NCBI GenBank assembly: GCA_964652155.1
Contig: CAZZBK010000005.1
Coordinates: forward strand, 1-64,000
Direction of reading: 5' to 3'
Length of the DNA stretch: 64,000 nucleotides
DNA from: CAZZBK01 sp964652155
Lineage (GTDB): Bacteria > Planctomycetota > Planctomycetia > Pirellulales > PNKZ01
Position numbers and translations under genes: made by a program. A model generated the notes under the pieces. That model was not told the DNA's origin. It ran no database searches and worked only from the letters and a program-made list of their open reading frames with translations. Shown here piece after piece: positions 19,002 to 28,428 of the stretch; within the stretch, counting starts at the first letter, position 1, and every line of letters starts with the position of its first letter.

Positions 19002-20063
19002 TTACGGTGTGCCGATCATGCGGCGTATATTACTCGATTCGACAGGTTCGATCACGCCCCGCTCGCAGATGATGGCTCGAATGAGTCGGGCGGGAGTCAC
19101 ATCAAAGGCCGGATTGTAGACCTTGACCCGTTCGGGTGCGGTCCGCTTACCAAAGCCCTGTGTGACCTCGTCGGCCGCGCGTTGCTCGATGGGGATGCCG
19201 TCGCCGTTTTCCAGCGTCAGGTCGAATGTGCTCGAAGGGGCGGCGACGTAGAACGGAATGTTGTGCGCGGCGGCCAACAGGGCCACGCCGTAGGTGCCGA
19301 TCTTGTTCGCCGTGTCGCCGTTGGCCGCAATGCGGTCGGCCCCAACGATCACGGCCTGAATGCGTCCCTCGCGCATCACTTGGGCCGCCATGCTATCGCA
19401 GAGCAGCGTGACGTCGAGCCCGAACTGCATGAGCTCCCAGGCGGTGAGCCGCGCCCCTTGTAACAACGGGCGGGTTTCATCGGCGAACACCTTCAGTCGC
19501 TTGCCTTGCTCATGGGCTGTGTACAGCACGCCGAGCGCGGTGCCGATGTCGCTCGTCGCCAGAGCGCCAGCGTTGCAGTGGGTGAGCACCCCCATCCCAT
19601 CGCGCAGCAGCTCGGCCCCGTGCTGGCCGATCGCGCGGCACATCTGCCGGTCTTGCTCGTGAATCGCTCGAGCCTCGTCGAGCAGGCGTTGCCGGACGAC
19701 CTCGGGCACCACGTTGGCTCCGAGCGATTGCAAGGCGCAACGTTGCCGGTCGAGGGCGAAGAACAAATTGACCGCCGTCGGACGGCTGGTCGCGAGATAC
19801 TCGATGGCCTGCTCGATGTCGCTACTGAACGCCGCGCTGGACGAGACCGTCGCCTGTTGCGCTGCCAGACACACGCCATACGCGGCCGCCACGCCAATGG
19901 CCGGAGCGCCTCGCACGCGCAGCGACCGGATCGCCTCGAACAGCGTCGCCACGCCGTGACAGTCGAGATGCACCAACTCGCCGGGGAGCCGCGTCTGGTC
20001 GATCAGCCGCAGATAGCCGGTCGTGTCGCCACACCAGCTCACGGCTTGAGGGATGTTCGTCAC
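19002..20063 (-). CDS. mtnA: S-methyl-5-thioribose-1-phosphate isomerase
   Basis: Converts 5-methylthioribose-1-phosphate to 5-methylthioribulose-1-phosphate in methionine salvage. The sequence shows LRVRGAPAIGVAAAYGV, the catalytic-Cys motif THCNAGALAT and the late Asp motif GADRIAANGDTANKIGTY. GTG 20063 is chosen: it gives 353 residues, starts at the usual family N terminus and has AGGA at 8-9 nt spacing; a TTG 25 codons upstream at 20138 would overlap the preceding gene. No other salvage gene is in the window. The eIF2B-like paralogues lack this Cys/Asp set, which supports the isomerase call. Confidence 0.94.
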   Translation of the reverse strand: MTNIPQAVSWCGDTTGYLRLIDQTRLPGELVHLDCHGVATLFEAIRSLRVRGAPAIGVAAAYGVCLAAQQATVSSSAAFSSDIEQAIEYLATSRPTAVNLFFALDRQRCALQSLGANVVPEVVRQRLLDEARAIHEQDRQMCRAIGQHGAELLRDGMGVLTHCNAGALATSDIGTALGVLYTAHEQGKRLKVFADETRPLLQGARLTAWELMQFGLDVTLLCDSMAAQVMREGRIQAVIVGADRIAANGDTANKIGTYGVALLAAAHNIPFYVAAPSSTFDLTLENGDGIPIEQRAADEVTQGFGKRTAPERVKVYNPAFDVTPARLIRAIICERGVIEPVESSNIRRMIGTP

Positions 20064-20096
20064 GAGGGCGAGTCCTGTTCGCGGTGGGGCAAGTGT

Positions 20097-20115
20097 CCGG
20101 TCCGAGACGGACCGG
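20097..20115. repeat. Single copy of the CCGGTCCG palindrome
   Basis: CCGGTCCGAGACGGACCGG, identical to 4492-4510 (8-bp arms, AGA loop). Here it is single and sits in the 71-bp spacer between the UDP-glucuronate decarboxylase stop and the mtnA start. Confidence 0.8.
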
Positions 20116-20134
20116 CTACGAGCGCATCTCTCGG

Positions 20135-21118
20135 TCAATAATTCGGGGTCGGCGGACGGTAGCGGCGCAGGTCGAGCGAGCGGAAGTACTCGATCGTTCT
20201 CGGCAGCCCCGCTTCGAGCGGAATGTTCGGCTCCCAGGCGAGGATCGACTTCGCGCGGGTGATATCGGGCCGCCGCTGGGTCGGGTCGTCGGCCGGCAAA
20301 GGCTTGTGAATCAATTTGCTCTTCGCCCCCGTGAGCGCGATCACCTTTTGCGCCAGTTCGAGAATGGTGAACTCGCCCGGGTTGCCGAGGTTGATCGGGC
20401 CCTTGAACGGGTCGGGGCCGTTCATCAGGCGAATTAAACCCTCGACCAGATCGTCGCGGTAACAGAACGAGCGGGTCTGCTGGCCGTCGCCGTAGATCGT
20501 GATGTCTTGTCCGGTGATGGCCTGCACGATGAAGTTGCTCACCACGCGGCCGTCATACGGGTGCATGCCGGGTCCGTAGGTGTTGAAGATCCGCGCGATG
20601 CGAATGTTCACCTTGTGCATGCGTTGGTAGTCGACGAGCAGCGTTTCGGCGGCGCGCTTGCCTTCGTCGTAGCAGGCGCGCGGCCCGATGCAGTTCACGT
20701 TGCCGCGATAGTCTTCGGTTTGCGGATGGACATCGGGGTCGCCGTAGACTTCGCTGGTCGAGGCTTGCAGCACCTTTGCGCCACAGCGCTTGGCCATGCC
20801 CAGCACGTGGATAATGCCCAACACCGATGTCTTCATCGTCTTGATGGGGTTGTATTGGTAATGGCCCGGTGCGGCGGGGCAGGCGAGGTTATAGACCTCG
20901 TCGATCTCGAGGCAGATGGGTTGCGTGATGTCGTGCCGGATGAGTTCGAAGTTGGGCTTATCAAGCAGGTGGCTGACGTTGCTCTTCTGGCTGGTAAAAA
21001 AATTGTCCAGGCAGATGACGTCGTGTCCGGCGTCGACCAACCGCTGGCAGAGGTGAGCCCCCAGGAAGCCTGCCCCGCCCGTGACCAAAATTCGCTTGTA
21101 TGTCGCCACTGAGACCAC
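20135..21118 (-). CDS. UDP-glucuronate decarboxylase (UDP-xylose synthase), SDR family
   Basis: An extended SDR that decarboxylates UDP-glucuronate to UDP-xylose for polysaccharide or glycan synthesis. The Rossmann motif TGGAGFLG lies at about residues 13-20, the catalytic serine region in STSEVYGDP and the YxxxK pair in YDEGKRAAE. The segment NLACPAAPGHYQYNPIKT is characteristic of UXS rather than of 4-epimerases, as is the 327-residue length. Start: GTG 21118 has AGGTG 8 nt upstream, but GTG 21109 also has GGAG at 8 nt, so the start is uncertain by three codons. It heads the minus-strand group with mtnA and pepA. Confidence 0.93.
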   Translation of the reverse strand: MVSVATYKRILVTGGAGFLGAHLCQRLVDAGHDVICLDNFFTSQKSNVSHLLDKPNFELIRHDITQPICLEIDEVYNLACPAAPGHYQYNPIKTMKTSVLGIIHVLGMAKRCGAKVLQASTSEVYGDPDVHPQTEDYRGNVNCIGPRACYDEGKRAAETLLVDYQRMHKVNIRIARIFNTYGPGMHPYDGRVVSNFIVQAITGQDITIYGDGQQTRSFCYRDDLVEGLIRLMNGPDPFKGPINLGNPGEFTILELAQKVIALTGAKSKLIHKPLPADDPTQRRPDITRAKSILAWEPNIPLEAGLPRTIEYFRSLDLRRYRPPTPNY

Positions 21119-21273
21119 TCCACTAACACCTGTTCGATTGTGTGGTCAAAGTATAGCATGAGACCAGGGAATCGGACTATCGCGGTCGGCCACCCTCTCC
21201 CGAAAAGAGAGAGAGAGGGACACGTGCGAGCCCTTTCAGAACACGATCGATCAACCTGCGGGAATCACGGACG

Positions 21274-23559
21274 TTGGACACTTCGCTGCTCAAGGGATTA
21301 ACGGCCGCTCAGACCGAGGCGGTGCTGCATGTCGACGGACCGCTGCTTATCCTGGCGGGGCCCGGTAGCGGCAAGACGCGCACGGTCACGCACCGCATTG
21401 CGCACCTGCTGAGCGAAGGGATCGCGCCGCGGCAGATTCTCGCCCTCACCTTCACGAACAAAGCCGCCGAGGAAATGCGGCAGCGGGTCGAGCGGCTGGT
21501 GGGCAATAAGCCGGTCTGGCTCAGCACCTTTCACCGCTTCTGCGCCCGGCTGCTGCGTGAGTACGCGCCGCTGGTCGGCTTGTCCGAGAACTACACGATC
21601 TACGACACCGGCGACAGCCGTGGCGTGCTCAAACGGGCGATCGAGCAACTCGACTTCGACCCGACCCACTTCACGCCGCAGGCGATTGCCGCGTCGATCT
21701 CATCGGCCAAGAACAACTTGATCCGCGCCGCCGAATATCAGTCGCGTCCTGGTAGCCCGTTGGGGGCGATCGTCGCGCAGGTGTATCCCCGTTACCAGGC
21801 GCTCTTGCAGAAGTCGAACGCGGTGGACTTTGATGACCTGCTGCTGCACATCGCGACGCTGCTACGCGAGTCCTCCGAGGTGCGTGCCGAACTCGACGCG
21901 CGGTACCGTTACGTGATGATCGACGAGTACCAGGACACGAACTTGGCGCAGTACACGATCGCCCGGGCATTGTCGCTCGATCATCCCAATCTGGCCGTGA
22001 CCGGCGACCCCGATCAGTCGATTTACGGCTGGCGGGGCGCGAACCTGGGGAACATTCTCGACTTCGAGCGCGATTACCCCGACGTGCATGTCGTGCGGTT
22101 GGAGCAAAACTATCGCAGCACGAAAGCCATTCTGCGGGTGGCCGACCGCCTGATCGGCTACAACCAGCGGCGGAAAGAGAAGCGGCTGTTCACCGAGAAC
22201 GACGAAGGCGCGCCGGTCCGGCTGATGACCTACGCCACGAACAAAGACGAGGCCGACGACATCGCCGCGCAGATTGCGACCATGATCGACTCGGGCCGGC
22301 GGCGGCCGCGTGACATCGCCGTGTTTTATCGCGTGAACGCCTTGTCACGCGCGCTCGAGTTTGCCCTCAAGGATCACAGCATCCCGTACCAGATGGTGCA
22401 TGGGCTCGAGTTTTATCAGCGGGCCGAGATCAAAGACGTGCTGGGTTACTTGATGCTGCTGAACAACCCGCGCGACGACGTCGCGTTTCAACGGGTTGTT
22501 AACCGGCCGGCGCGGGCCATCGGCAAAACGACGGTCGACCGAGTGGCCGAGCATGCCAACCGCTACGGACACACGTTGCTCGAAGCGGCCCGCGAGGCGG
22601 GGCTAATCGAGTCACTCAGCAAGAAAGCCGCCGTGCACGTGGCCAAGTTCGTGGCGCTCTTCGATCGGCTCAGCCTGCTCGCCTGCAAACCGGTCGAAGA
22701 GATCATCGGACACGTGCTGACCGAGTCGGGCTATAAGCAAGCGCTGATCGACTCGGAGAGTGAGGAAGATCAGGAACGGCTGGCCAACATCGAAGAACTG
22801 CTCACCGCCGCGCGCGAGTTCGACGAGCAACACCCGGGCGACGGCCATCTCGAAGAATTTCTCGAACAGGTCTGCCTGGTCAACGATACCGACGACTGGG
22901 AGAGCGACGGCGATCGGGTCACGCTGATGACGATGCATGCCGCCAAGGGGCTCGAGTTTCCGGTCGTGTTCATCATGGCCGTCGAACAAGGCCTGATTCC
23001 ACACGAGCGCAGCCAAGGCAGCGCCGACGAATTGGAAGAAGAACGTCGGCTGCTGTTTGTTGGCATCACCCGCGCCGAGGAGGAATTGCAACTTAGCCTG
23101 GCCAAGTTCCGTGAGTTCCGCGGGCAACGCAAGTACGTCGTGCCCAGTCAGTTTTTGTTCGAGCTACCGCGCGAGGAATTGGACACCGGCGAACATGGCC
23201 AACTGCTGGGCGATCTGGAAGGGGTCGACGAGCACGACTGGGAAGAGCCCAGCTTCGATATTGCGGAGGAATCGCCACCGGCTCCGCGGAGTGCTGCGCC
23301 TCAGTTCAGCTCGATACGACTGACCACGGCCGCGCAGTTGGCCGGTCACGCCAGCCCCACGACCGACACGAACGGGACCGAGACGTTTGCCCAGGGGATG
23401 CTGGTGTCGCATCCGGAGTACGGTGTCGGCAAGATCGTGGCGCTCAGCGGCAGTCGGAGCCAGCGCAAGGCAACGATCGAGTTCCTCGGCAATCACATGC
23501 AGCGGACGTTTGTCCTCGCGGCTAGCCCTTTGCGGCCGATCGCCAGCAGCGACCCATGA
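21274..23559 (+). CDS. UvrD/PcrA-type superfamily 1 DNA helicase
   Basis: A 3'-5' DNA helicase for repair and for clearing proteins or RNA polymerase from DNA. All SF1A motifs are present: AGPGSGKT (Lys34), DEYQDTN, GDPDQSIYGWRGA, LEQNYRST, TMHAAKGLEFPVVF and LLFVGITRAEEEL. The last 50 residues form the Tudor-like PcrA tail (GMLVSHPEYGVGKI), the RNA-polymerase contact in well-studied PcrA/UvrD. Its 761 residues are normal. The start is TTG 21274, the only one near the conserved N terminus; the Shine-Dalgarno is weak. Upstream lies a degenerate CCCTCTCCC-type repeat (about 21191-21220). Confidence 0.95.
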   Translation: MDTSLLKGLTAAQTEAVLHVDGPLLILAGPGSGKTRTVTHRIAHLLSEGIAPRQILALTFTNKAAEEMRQRVERLVGNKPVWLSTFHRFCARLLREYAPLVGLSENYTIYDTGDSRGVLKRAIEQLDFDPTHFTPQAIAASISSAKNNLIRAAEYQSRPGSPLGAIVAQVYPRYQALLQKSNAVDFDDLLLHIATLLRESSEVRAELDARYRYVMIDEYQDTNLAQYTIARALSLDHPNLAVTGDPDQSIYGWRGANLGNILDFERDYPDVHVVRLEQNYRSTKAILRVADRLIGYNQRRKEKRLFTENDEGAPVRLMTYATNKDEADDIAAQIATMIDSGRRRPRDIAVFYRVNALSRALEFALKDHSIPYQMVHGLEFYQRAEIKDVLGYLMLLNNPRDDVAFQRVVNRPARAIGKTTVDRVAEHANRYGHTLLEAAREAGLIESLSKKAAVHVAKFVALFDRLSLLACKPVEEIIGHVLTESGYKQALIDSESEEDQERLANIEELLTAAREFDEQHPGDGHLEEFLEQVCLVNDTDDWESDGDRVTLMTMHAAKGLEFPVVFIMAVEQGLIPHERSQGSADELEEERRLLFVGITRAEEELQLSLAKFREFRGQRKYVVPSQFLFELPREELDTGEHGQLLGDLEGVDEHDWEEPSFDIAEESPPAPRSAAPQFSSIRLTTAAQLAGHASPTTDTNGTETFAQGMLVSHPEYGVGKIVALSGSRSQRKATIEFLGNHMQRTFVLAASPLRPIASSDP

Positions 23560-23630
23560 GCAGCCCGTAGCAGATTCGCGCCGAGCGATTACAATTTGGC
23601 TCGAACCACCTGGCCCAGCGCGAGTGAGCG

Positions 23631-25073
23631 ATGTATCCGAAAGTTGCCCAGTTGAAAGAGGTCGAGTCGTTCCGCTCGCATGTCGCGTCGCTGGGGGTCG
23701 AGCTGCCATGCGATGACCGACCGCTCAGCGCCGCCGAGGGGTCGCCGCTCGCCGAGCCGCTGCAAGTCGGTGATGTGCGGGTCGGCAATCGCTGGTGCAT
23801 TCATCCGATGGAGGGCTGGGACGCGAACCGCGACGGCTCGCCGAGCGAGCACACGCTGCGTCGCTGGCGCAACTTCGGTCTCAGCGGCGCGAAGTTGATC
23901 TGGGGGGGCGAAGCCGCGGCGGTCCAGAGTGACGGTCGCGCCAACCCTTACCAGACGCTCGCCGTGAGTGAAAATCGCTCCGGTCTCGCGGCACTCCTGC
24001 AAGCCTTGCTCGCGGCGCACCAGGAGCGCTACGGGACGACCGACGACTTGTTGGTCGGCTTGCAGTTGACGCACAGCGGGCGATTTTGTCGGCCAAACAC
24101 GAAGCAACTCGAACCGCGCATTGCCTATCACCACCCATTGCTCGACGCCAAGTTTGGCATCGACCCCCGGGACTCGAGCGCGGTGTGGACCGATGACGAG
24201 ATCGAGCGGTTGATCGACCGCTATGTGACTGCCGCCGGCTTGGCGCGCGAGGTGGGCTATCGCTTTGTCGACATCAAGGCTTGTCACGGCTATTTGCTCC
24301 ATGAGTTCCTCAGCGCCTACGTGCGGAGCGGACGCTTCGGCGGCGATTTTGCGGGGCGGACCCGCGTGCTGCGGACGATCGTCGCTCGGGTGCGGAGCGA
24401 GTATCCGGATTTGCTGGTGTTGGTGCGGTTGAGTGTGTTCGATTTTCCGCCTTATGAGTCGAGCCGCGAAGTTGGTCGGCCGATGCGCTATCAGGATCAC
24501 CTGCCGTATCGCTATGCGTTTGGAGTGTCGCACGATGACCCGATGCAAATGGACCTGCGCGAGCCGATCGAGCTGATGCGTCAATTGCAGTCATTGGGAG
24601 TGGTGGCGTTTAACATCTCGTGCGGCAGTCCGTACTACGATCCGCACATCCAGCGGCCGGCCATTTTTCCGCCCAGCGATGGTTACCAGCCGCCGGAAGA
24701 CCCGCTCGTGGGCGTGGCGCGGCAGATCGACGCCACGCGGCAGTGCAAGGCGGCGCTGGGGGATGTGCCCTTGGTGGGGTCAGGCTACTCGTACCTGCAA
24801 GACTACCTGCCGCATGTCGCCCAAGCGGTGGTGCGCCGCGGCTGGGTCGACTCGGTCGGGCTCGGCCGCGTGGTGCTCTCGTACCCGGAGTTGCCTGATG
24901 ACGTGCTGCGACACGGTGCATGGCAGCGGAAAAAAGTCTGCCGTACGTTCAGTGACTGCACCACCGCGCCGCGGCACGGCATTGTCAGCGGCTGCTACCC
25001 GCTCGACCCGTACTACAAACAGTTGCCCGAGGCCAAGCAGGTGCAGGCGATTAAGCAGGCGTTGAAAGAGTAG
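23631..25073 (+). CDS. NADH:flavin oxidoreductase (old yellow enzyme family)
   Basis: An FMN-dependent TIM-barrel oxidoreductase; such enzymes reduce activated C=C bonds. The visible landmarks are HPMEGWDA near the start of the barrel, an LQLTHSGRF strand, the long active-site segment KACHGYLLHEFLSAYVRSG followed by GGDFAGRTRV, and the FMN-phosphate-binding C-terminal part around LVGSGYSYLQ and SVGLGR. The 480-residue length exceeds the classical 350-380, the extra being mostly N-terminal and C-terminal segments; no second domain (FAD/NAD half) is present. The C-terminal cysteines (KVCRTFSDC, SGC) might bind a cofactor, but no complete FeS motif is clear. ATG 23631. It lies 71 bp after the helicase gene. 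Confidence 0.87.
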   Translation: MYPKVAQLKEVESFRSHVASLGVELPCDDRPLSAAEGSPLAEPLQVGDVRVGNRWCIHPMEGWDANRDGSPSEHTLRRWRNFGLSGAKLIWGGEAAAVQSDGRANPYQTLAVSENRSGLAALLQALLAAHQERYGTTDDLLVGLQLTHSGRFCRPNTKQLEPRIAYHHPLLDAKFGIDPRDSSAVWTDDEIERLIDRYVTAAGLAREVGYRFVDIKACHGYLLHEFLSAYVRSGRFGGDFAGRTRVLRTIVARVRSEYPDLLVLVRLSVFDFPPYESSREVGRPMRYQDHLPYRYAFGVSHDDPMQMDLREPIELMRQLQSLGVVAFNISCGSPYYDPHIQRPAIFPPSDGYQPPEDPLVGVARQIDATRQCKAALGDVPLVGSGYSYLQDYLPHVAQAVVRRGWVDSVGLGRVVLSYPELPDDVLRHGAWQRKKVCRTFSDCTTAPRHGIVSGCYPLDPYYKQLPEAKQVQAIKQALKE

Positions 25074-25114
25074 CTGCACGCGCTGAGTGAGGGTGCATGG
25101 AGACGTTGCTCTCG

Positions 25115-25153
25115 CTGCCCCCTCACCCCAGCCCTCTCCCGCGAGGGGAGAGG
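25115..25153. repeat. CCCTCACCCCAGCCCTCTCCC-type intergenic repeat with hairpin
   Basis: CCTCTCCC (25133-25140) pairs with GGGAGAGG (25146-25153). Related G/C-strand-biased copies lie near 21191-21220 and at 50290-50339. This kind of intergenic sequence is dispersed in many bacterial genomes. No U-tract follows. Confidence 0.55.
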
Positions 25154-25248
25154 AAGAGACGATGAGCGGTTGTTGTCGGAGAGCGACAAGCCCTATAATG
25201 ATCTGATCGATCGCCGCTGGGGCGCGAAGTCGAGCTCGATTCTCAGTC

Positions 25249-25752
25249 GTGAGTCGGATCATGTTACACTGGTCACAATTTGTCGCGGGCTTGCGCCGCA
25301 CAGTGGAGAACGTCTGGGGCGTAGTCCGTAGGCCTTCGCGCGACAAACGCTGGGCGCATCAGCTCACGATCGCCCAGCAAGCCTTTCATCCGTGTCGCGA
25401 GCGGCTCGAACTCCGCTTCTTTAATCTGGCAGCCAACTCCGGTCGGCCACGTGGCCTGATCTGGACCGAGATCGATTTTGCCAGCGAGGTGACCTATGCC
25501 CGCTCGATCCGGGATGGCGCCCTGCAAGCGCTCGTCGCCTGCACCGTGTCTTTTGAGGCGGTTCCGGGTGGCCCGATGGAGGATGTCGAGGCGGTGAGCA
25601 ACCTGCGCGCGGCCACGGCCGTGTTCAAGTACGTCGAGTGGCAATGGCAAACCGACGGGCAGGTGATCTTCAATCTGAGCCCGACCGACGCCGTGGCGTA
25701 CTATCGTGACCAGTGGATGCTTGTCACCCCGAGCGGCGACGTGGCGCGCTAA
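25249..25752 (+). CDS. Protein of unknown function, 163-167 residues
   Basis: I do not recognise this protein. It has no signal peptide, no convincing membrane segment and no cysteine motif. The body reads as a folded soluble domain (LELRFFNLAANSGRPRG, AVFKYVEWQWQTDGQVIF). GTG 25249 or ATG 25261 may be the start. It is followed at 100 bp by the sugar isomerase gene on the same strand. The opposite-strand frame across 25273-26739 is best explained as a shadow because it also crosses the isomerase gene. Confidence 0.65.
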   Translation: MSRIMLHWSQFVAGLRRTVENVWGVVRRPSRDKRWAHQLTIAQQAFHPCRERLELRFFNLAANSGRPRGLIWTEIDFASEVTYARSIRDGALQALVACTVSFEAVPGGPMEDVEAVSNLRAATAVFKYVEWQWQTDGQVIFNLSPTDAVAYYRDQWMLVTPSGDVAR

Positions 25753-25851
25753 CGTCTTACGATTTGGTAAGCGACGTTGCCCCGAGCAGGCCAGGTATTT
25801 ATCGCGTTCGGCTGATGGCGTATCATCACTTTCTTCACCAGGAGAAAGACG

Positions 25852-26775
25852 ATGCAATTGGGATTTGTCAGCGCGATCTTGCCGGAACAGACACTCGAAC
25901 AAGTTGCGCACAGCGCGGCCGAGCTGGGTTACGACTGCGTGGAGCTGATGTGCTGGCCGCCGAGCAAGGCCGAGCGGCGTTATGCCGGCGTGACACACGT
26001 CGACGTGACTGAGTTCAACGCCGCGGCGGCACAGCGCGTGCGTTCGATCATGGAGTCGGCCGGCGTCGCGATCAGCGGCTTGGGTTACTACCCGAACCCG
26101 CTCGCTCCGGATGAGGCCGAGGCGCATCGCTACGTCGAGCACTTGAAGCGAGTGATACAAGCGGCTGCATTGTTGAACGTGAATCAGGTGAATACGTTCA
26201 TTGGCCGCGATTGGACCAAGAGCGTCGACGACAATTGGCCGAGATTTCGGGTCACGTGGCCGTCGCTGGTCCGGTATGCCAAGGAACATGGTGTGCGGAT
26301 CGGCATTGAGAACTGTCCGATGCTGTTCACCCGCGACGAATGGCCCGGCGGCAAAAATCTCGCGACGAGCCCGACGATCTGGCGGCGGATGTTTACGGAG
26401 GTCGACAGTGACTATCTGGGGTTGAATTACGATCCGTCGCACATGGTCTGGCAGCAGATGGACTACCTGCAACCGCTCTACGAGTTCCGCGAGCGGTTGT
26501 TCCACGTGCATGCCAAGGACGTGCGGGTCGACCGGCACAGGCTCAACGAGGTGGGCATCCTGGCGCATCCGATCGAGTACCATACTCCGAAGCTGCCGGG
26601 GATGGGGGACGTCGACTGGGGCCGATTCTTCTCGGTACTGACCGACGTGGGTTATCGGGGGAGCGTGTGTGTCGAGGTCGAGGACCGGGCCTACGAGGGC
26701 TCGCTCGCTGACCGCGAGGCCGCGTTGCGGCAGAGTCACACGTACCTGCGTAACTTCGTGCCGCGCCGCGGTTGA
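25852..26775 (+). CDS. Sugar phosphate isomerase/epimerase (AP endonuclease family 2, TIM barrel)
   Basis: A xylose-isomerase-like TIM-barrel protein that probably isomerises or epimerises a sugar or inositol derivative using a divalent metal. The metal-ligand strands are recognisable: IENCP (Glu), NYDPSH (Asp, His), HVHAKD (His, Asp) and VEVED (Glu) near the C terminus. It has 307 residues and no export signal. ATG 25852 has AGGAGA at 25840-25845. It is convergent with an MFS transporter gene 48 bp away; a shared sugar-derived substrate is plausible but unproven. Confidence 0.9.
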   Translation: MQLGFVSAILPEQTLEQVAHSAAELGYDCVELMCWPPSKAERRYAGVTHVDVTEFNAAAAQRVRSIMESAGVAISGLGYYPNPLAPDEAEAHRYVEHLKRVIQAAALLNVNQVNTFIGRDWTKSVDDNWPRFRVTWPSLVRYAKEHGVRIGIENCPMLFTRDEWPGGKNLATSPTIWRRMFTEVDSDYLGLNYDPSHMVWQQMDYLQPLYEFRERLFHVHAKDVRVDRHRLNEVGILAHPIEYHTPKLPGMGDVDWGRFFSVLTDVGYRGSVCVEVEDRAYEGSLADREAALRQSHTYLRNFVPRRG

Positions 26776-26823
26776 GTGATTCCAGACAAGAGCGCGACCA
26801 CCGGTCGCGGTTTGCAGTACGAG

Positions 26824-28266
26824 TTACTTTTTGCCGTGCGTGATGTCGACAACCTTGTAGCCACCGGTCGCTCGGAAGTACAGGATCAACAGCAGATACC
26901 CAATCGCCATCATGGCCGGTACCCACGCGGTCCATTCGAGCGCCTGCTGGCCGCCGAAAATGCCCGAGGCCTTGACGGCATCGAGTTCTTTACGGTCCTC
27001 GTCGGTCAGCAGCGACTCGGGTTTCCCCTTGAGGTCGCCGACTTTGTCAGCATCCAACACATGAATCGCGGGCAAGGCGTACAGTTGCTTGGTCTCGGCG
27101 GCGACCATTTTCTGGTAAACGGCAGGCGCGGTTTGTTTGAGATTCTCGGCCGCGGCATAGTCCTGCTTGTAACCAATGATGGGCCCGCCCAACAAGCCGG
27201 CACTGAGCATGCCGATGCCCCCCATCATGCCCATCGCGAGCGCGCCACCCTTCGGGAAGCGTTCGCCGACGACGCCCAGCATCGTGGGCCACAAGAAGGT
27301 CTTGCCGACGCCATAGATCGTGCCGGCGAGCAGAATCATGCCCGCCGACGAGCTGTTGCCGAACATGACCAACCCGACCGCGCCAATCACGGAGCTGATA
27401 AACAACAAGCCGAGGGGATTGGTTCGCTCGACAATCGGGCCGGCGAAGAACCGCAGCACGAACATCACACCCGAGGTGTAGACGAACAGCAGAGCGGCCC
27501 ACTTTGAGATCGAGGCCTTCATGATGTCTTGCATCCACGAGTCGGTGCCCAACTCGACGTAGCCGACCATCGCATGCAGCAGCAGCAGGGCGATCAAGAC
27601 GGGAGATGCGAACTGGGTGAGCATTTCGCCGAAGCTCACGCCGGCTTCCGAGGCCTCGCTGACCGGGAACTTCTCTTTGAGCGAGATCACGCCGTAGATC
27701 ACGGTGGGGATCAGGAACAAGCCCATCAGTACTTCCCAGCGCAGGTGATGGATCACGGCATGATGACCGGCGAAGCCGTAAGCGAGTAGGCCGCCGACGA
27801 TGAGGCCGCCGGGCCAACCGGCATGCAGGATGTTGAGGTAATGCGTTTTTTGTTGTGGGTAGAGCGTGGCGACGAGCGGGTTGATGGCTGCCTCGCACAG
27901 TCCATTGGCCAGTGCGAAGAGAAACATGCCCCAGTAGAGACATTGGTAGGTGGCGTCACGGCCAGCGGCCTCGAAAACCGGCGTGGCCGCGAGCGTGACC
28001 AAGGCCGACAACACATGCAGCACAAAGGCGCCGCACAACATGGCCTTGTAGCCGACCCGGTCAGCGAGCAGGCTGAAGATGATAATCATGACGCCGAAGC
28101 CCCACAGGCCGCCGCCGGTGATTTTGCCGAGTTCGGTCTTGGTGAATCCGAATTGCGACTCCCAGTCGCCGAGAATGTCGCCGCGGATGGCAAAGCCCAT
28201 GCCGGCCGCAATCAAGGTCAGAAAGCTGGCCAGGAAGATGGCCTTCGAGTGGTTCGTGGCGGACAT
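26824..28266 (-). CDS. MFS transporter, 12 membrane segments with a large late loop
   Basis: A secondary transporter of the major facilitator superfamily, probably for a sugar or sugar derivative. Twelve hydrophobic segments are visible, with the MFS loop-type motif ADRVGYK after the second. Between the penultimate and last segments (about residues 390-455) lies an insert of about 65 polar residues (KQTAPAVYQK to LDAVKAS). ATG 28266 gives 480 residues and has AGGAG 11 nt upstream. The reading frame remains open far upstream, but that part lies opposite the AsmA-like gene and is not coding in character. Confidence 0.9.
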   Translation of the reverse strand: MSATNHSKAIFLASFLTLIAAGMGFAIRGDILGDWESQFGFTKTELGKITGGGLWGFGVMIIIFSLLADRVGYKAMLCGAFVLHVLSALVTLAATPVFEAAGRDATYQCLYWGMFLFALANGLCEAAINPLVATLYPQQKTHYLNILHAGWPGGLIVGGLLAYGFAGHHAVIHHLRWEVLMGLFLIPTVIYGVISLKEKFPVSEASEAGVSFGEMLTQFASPVLIALLLLHAMVGYVELGTDSWMQDIMKASISKWAALLFVYTSGVMFVLRFFAGPIVERTNPLGLLFISSVIGAVGLVMFGNSSSAGMILLAGTIYGVGKTFLWPTMLGVVGERFPKGGALAMGMMGGIGMLSAGLLGGPIIGYKQDYAAAENLKQTAPAVYQKMVAAETKQLYALPAIHVLDADKVGDLKGKPESLLTDEDRKELDAVKASGIFGGQQALEWTAWVPAMMAIGYLLLILYFRATGGYKVVDITHGKK

Positions 28267-28428
28267 CGGCGGGTGGTCTCCTGCGGAATTTCGGTAACAA
28301 AGCACGAAGCTGCCCCGATTGGGGAGCCTAGGAGTATACCCGGCCGCGTCAGCATTGCCAGCACTGAAGAGGGAGGACGTCAGAGTCAACGGGGGCGGGG
28401 TGGCGAAGCGTGTGAGCGTCAGCGTTGT

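Noticed and set aside
25273..26739. 488-codon minus-strand frame
   Set aside because: It crosses the unknown-protein gene and the isomerase gene in antisense; the isomerase has full family motifs and a good ribosome binding site.
26794..26808. GCGACC-ACC-GGTCGC stem between convergent isomerase and MFS genes as a bidirectional terminator
   Set aside because: Only 6 bp of stem and no U-run on either side; kept as a note only.
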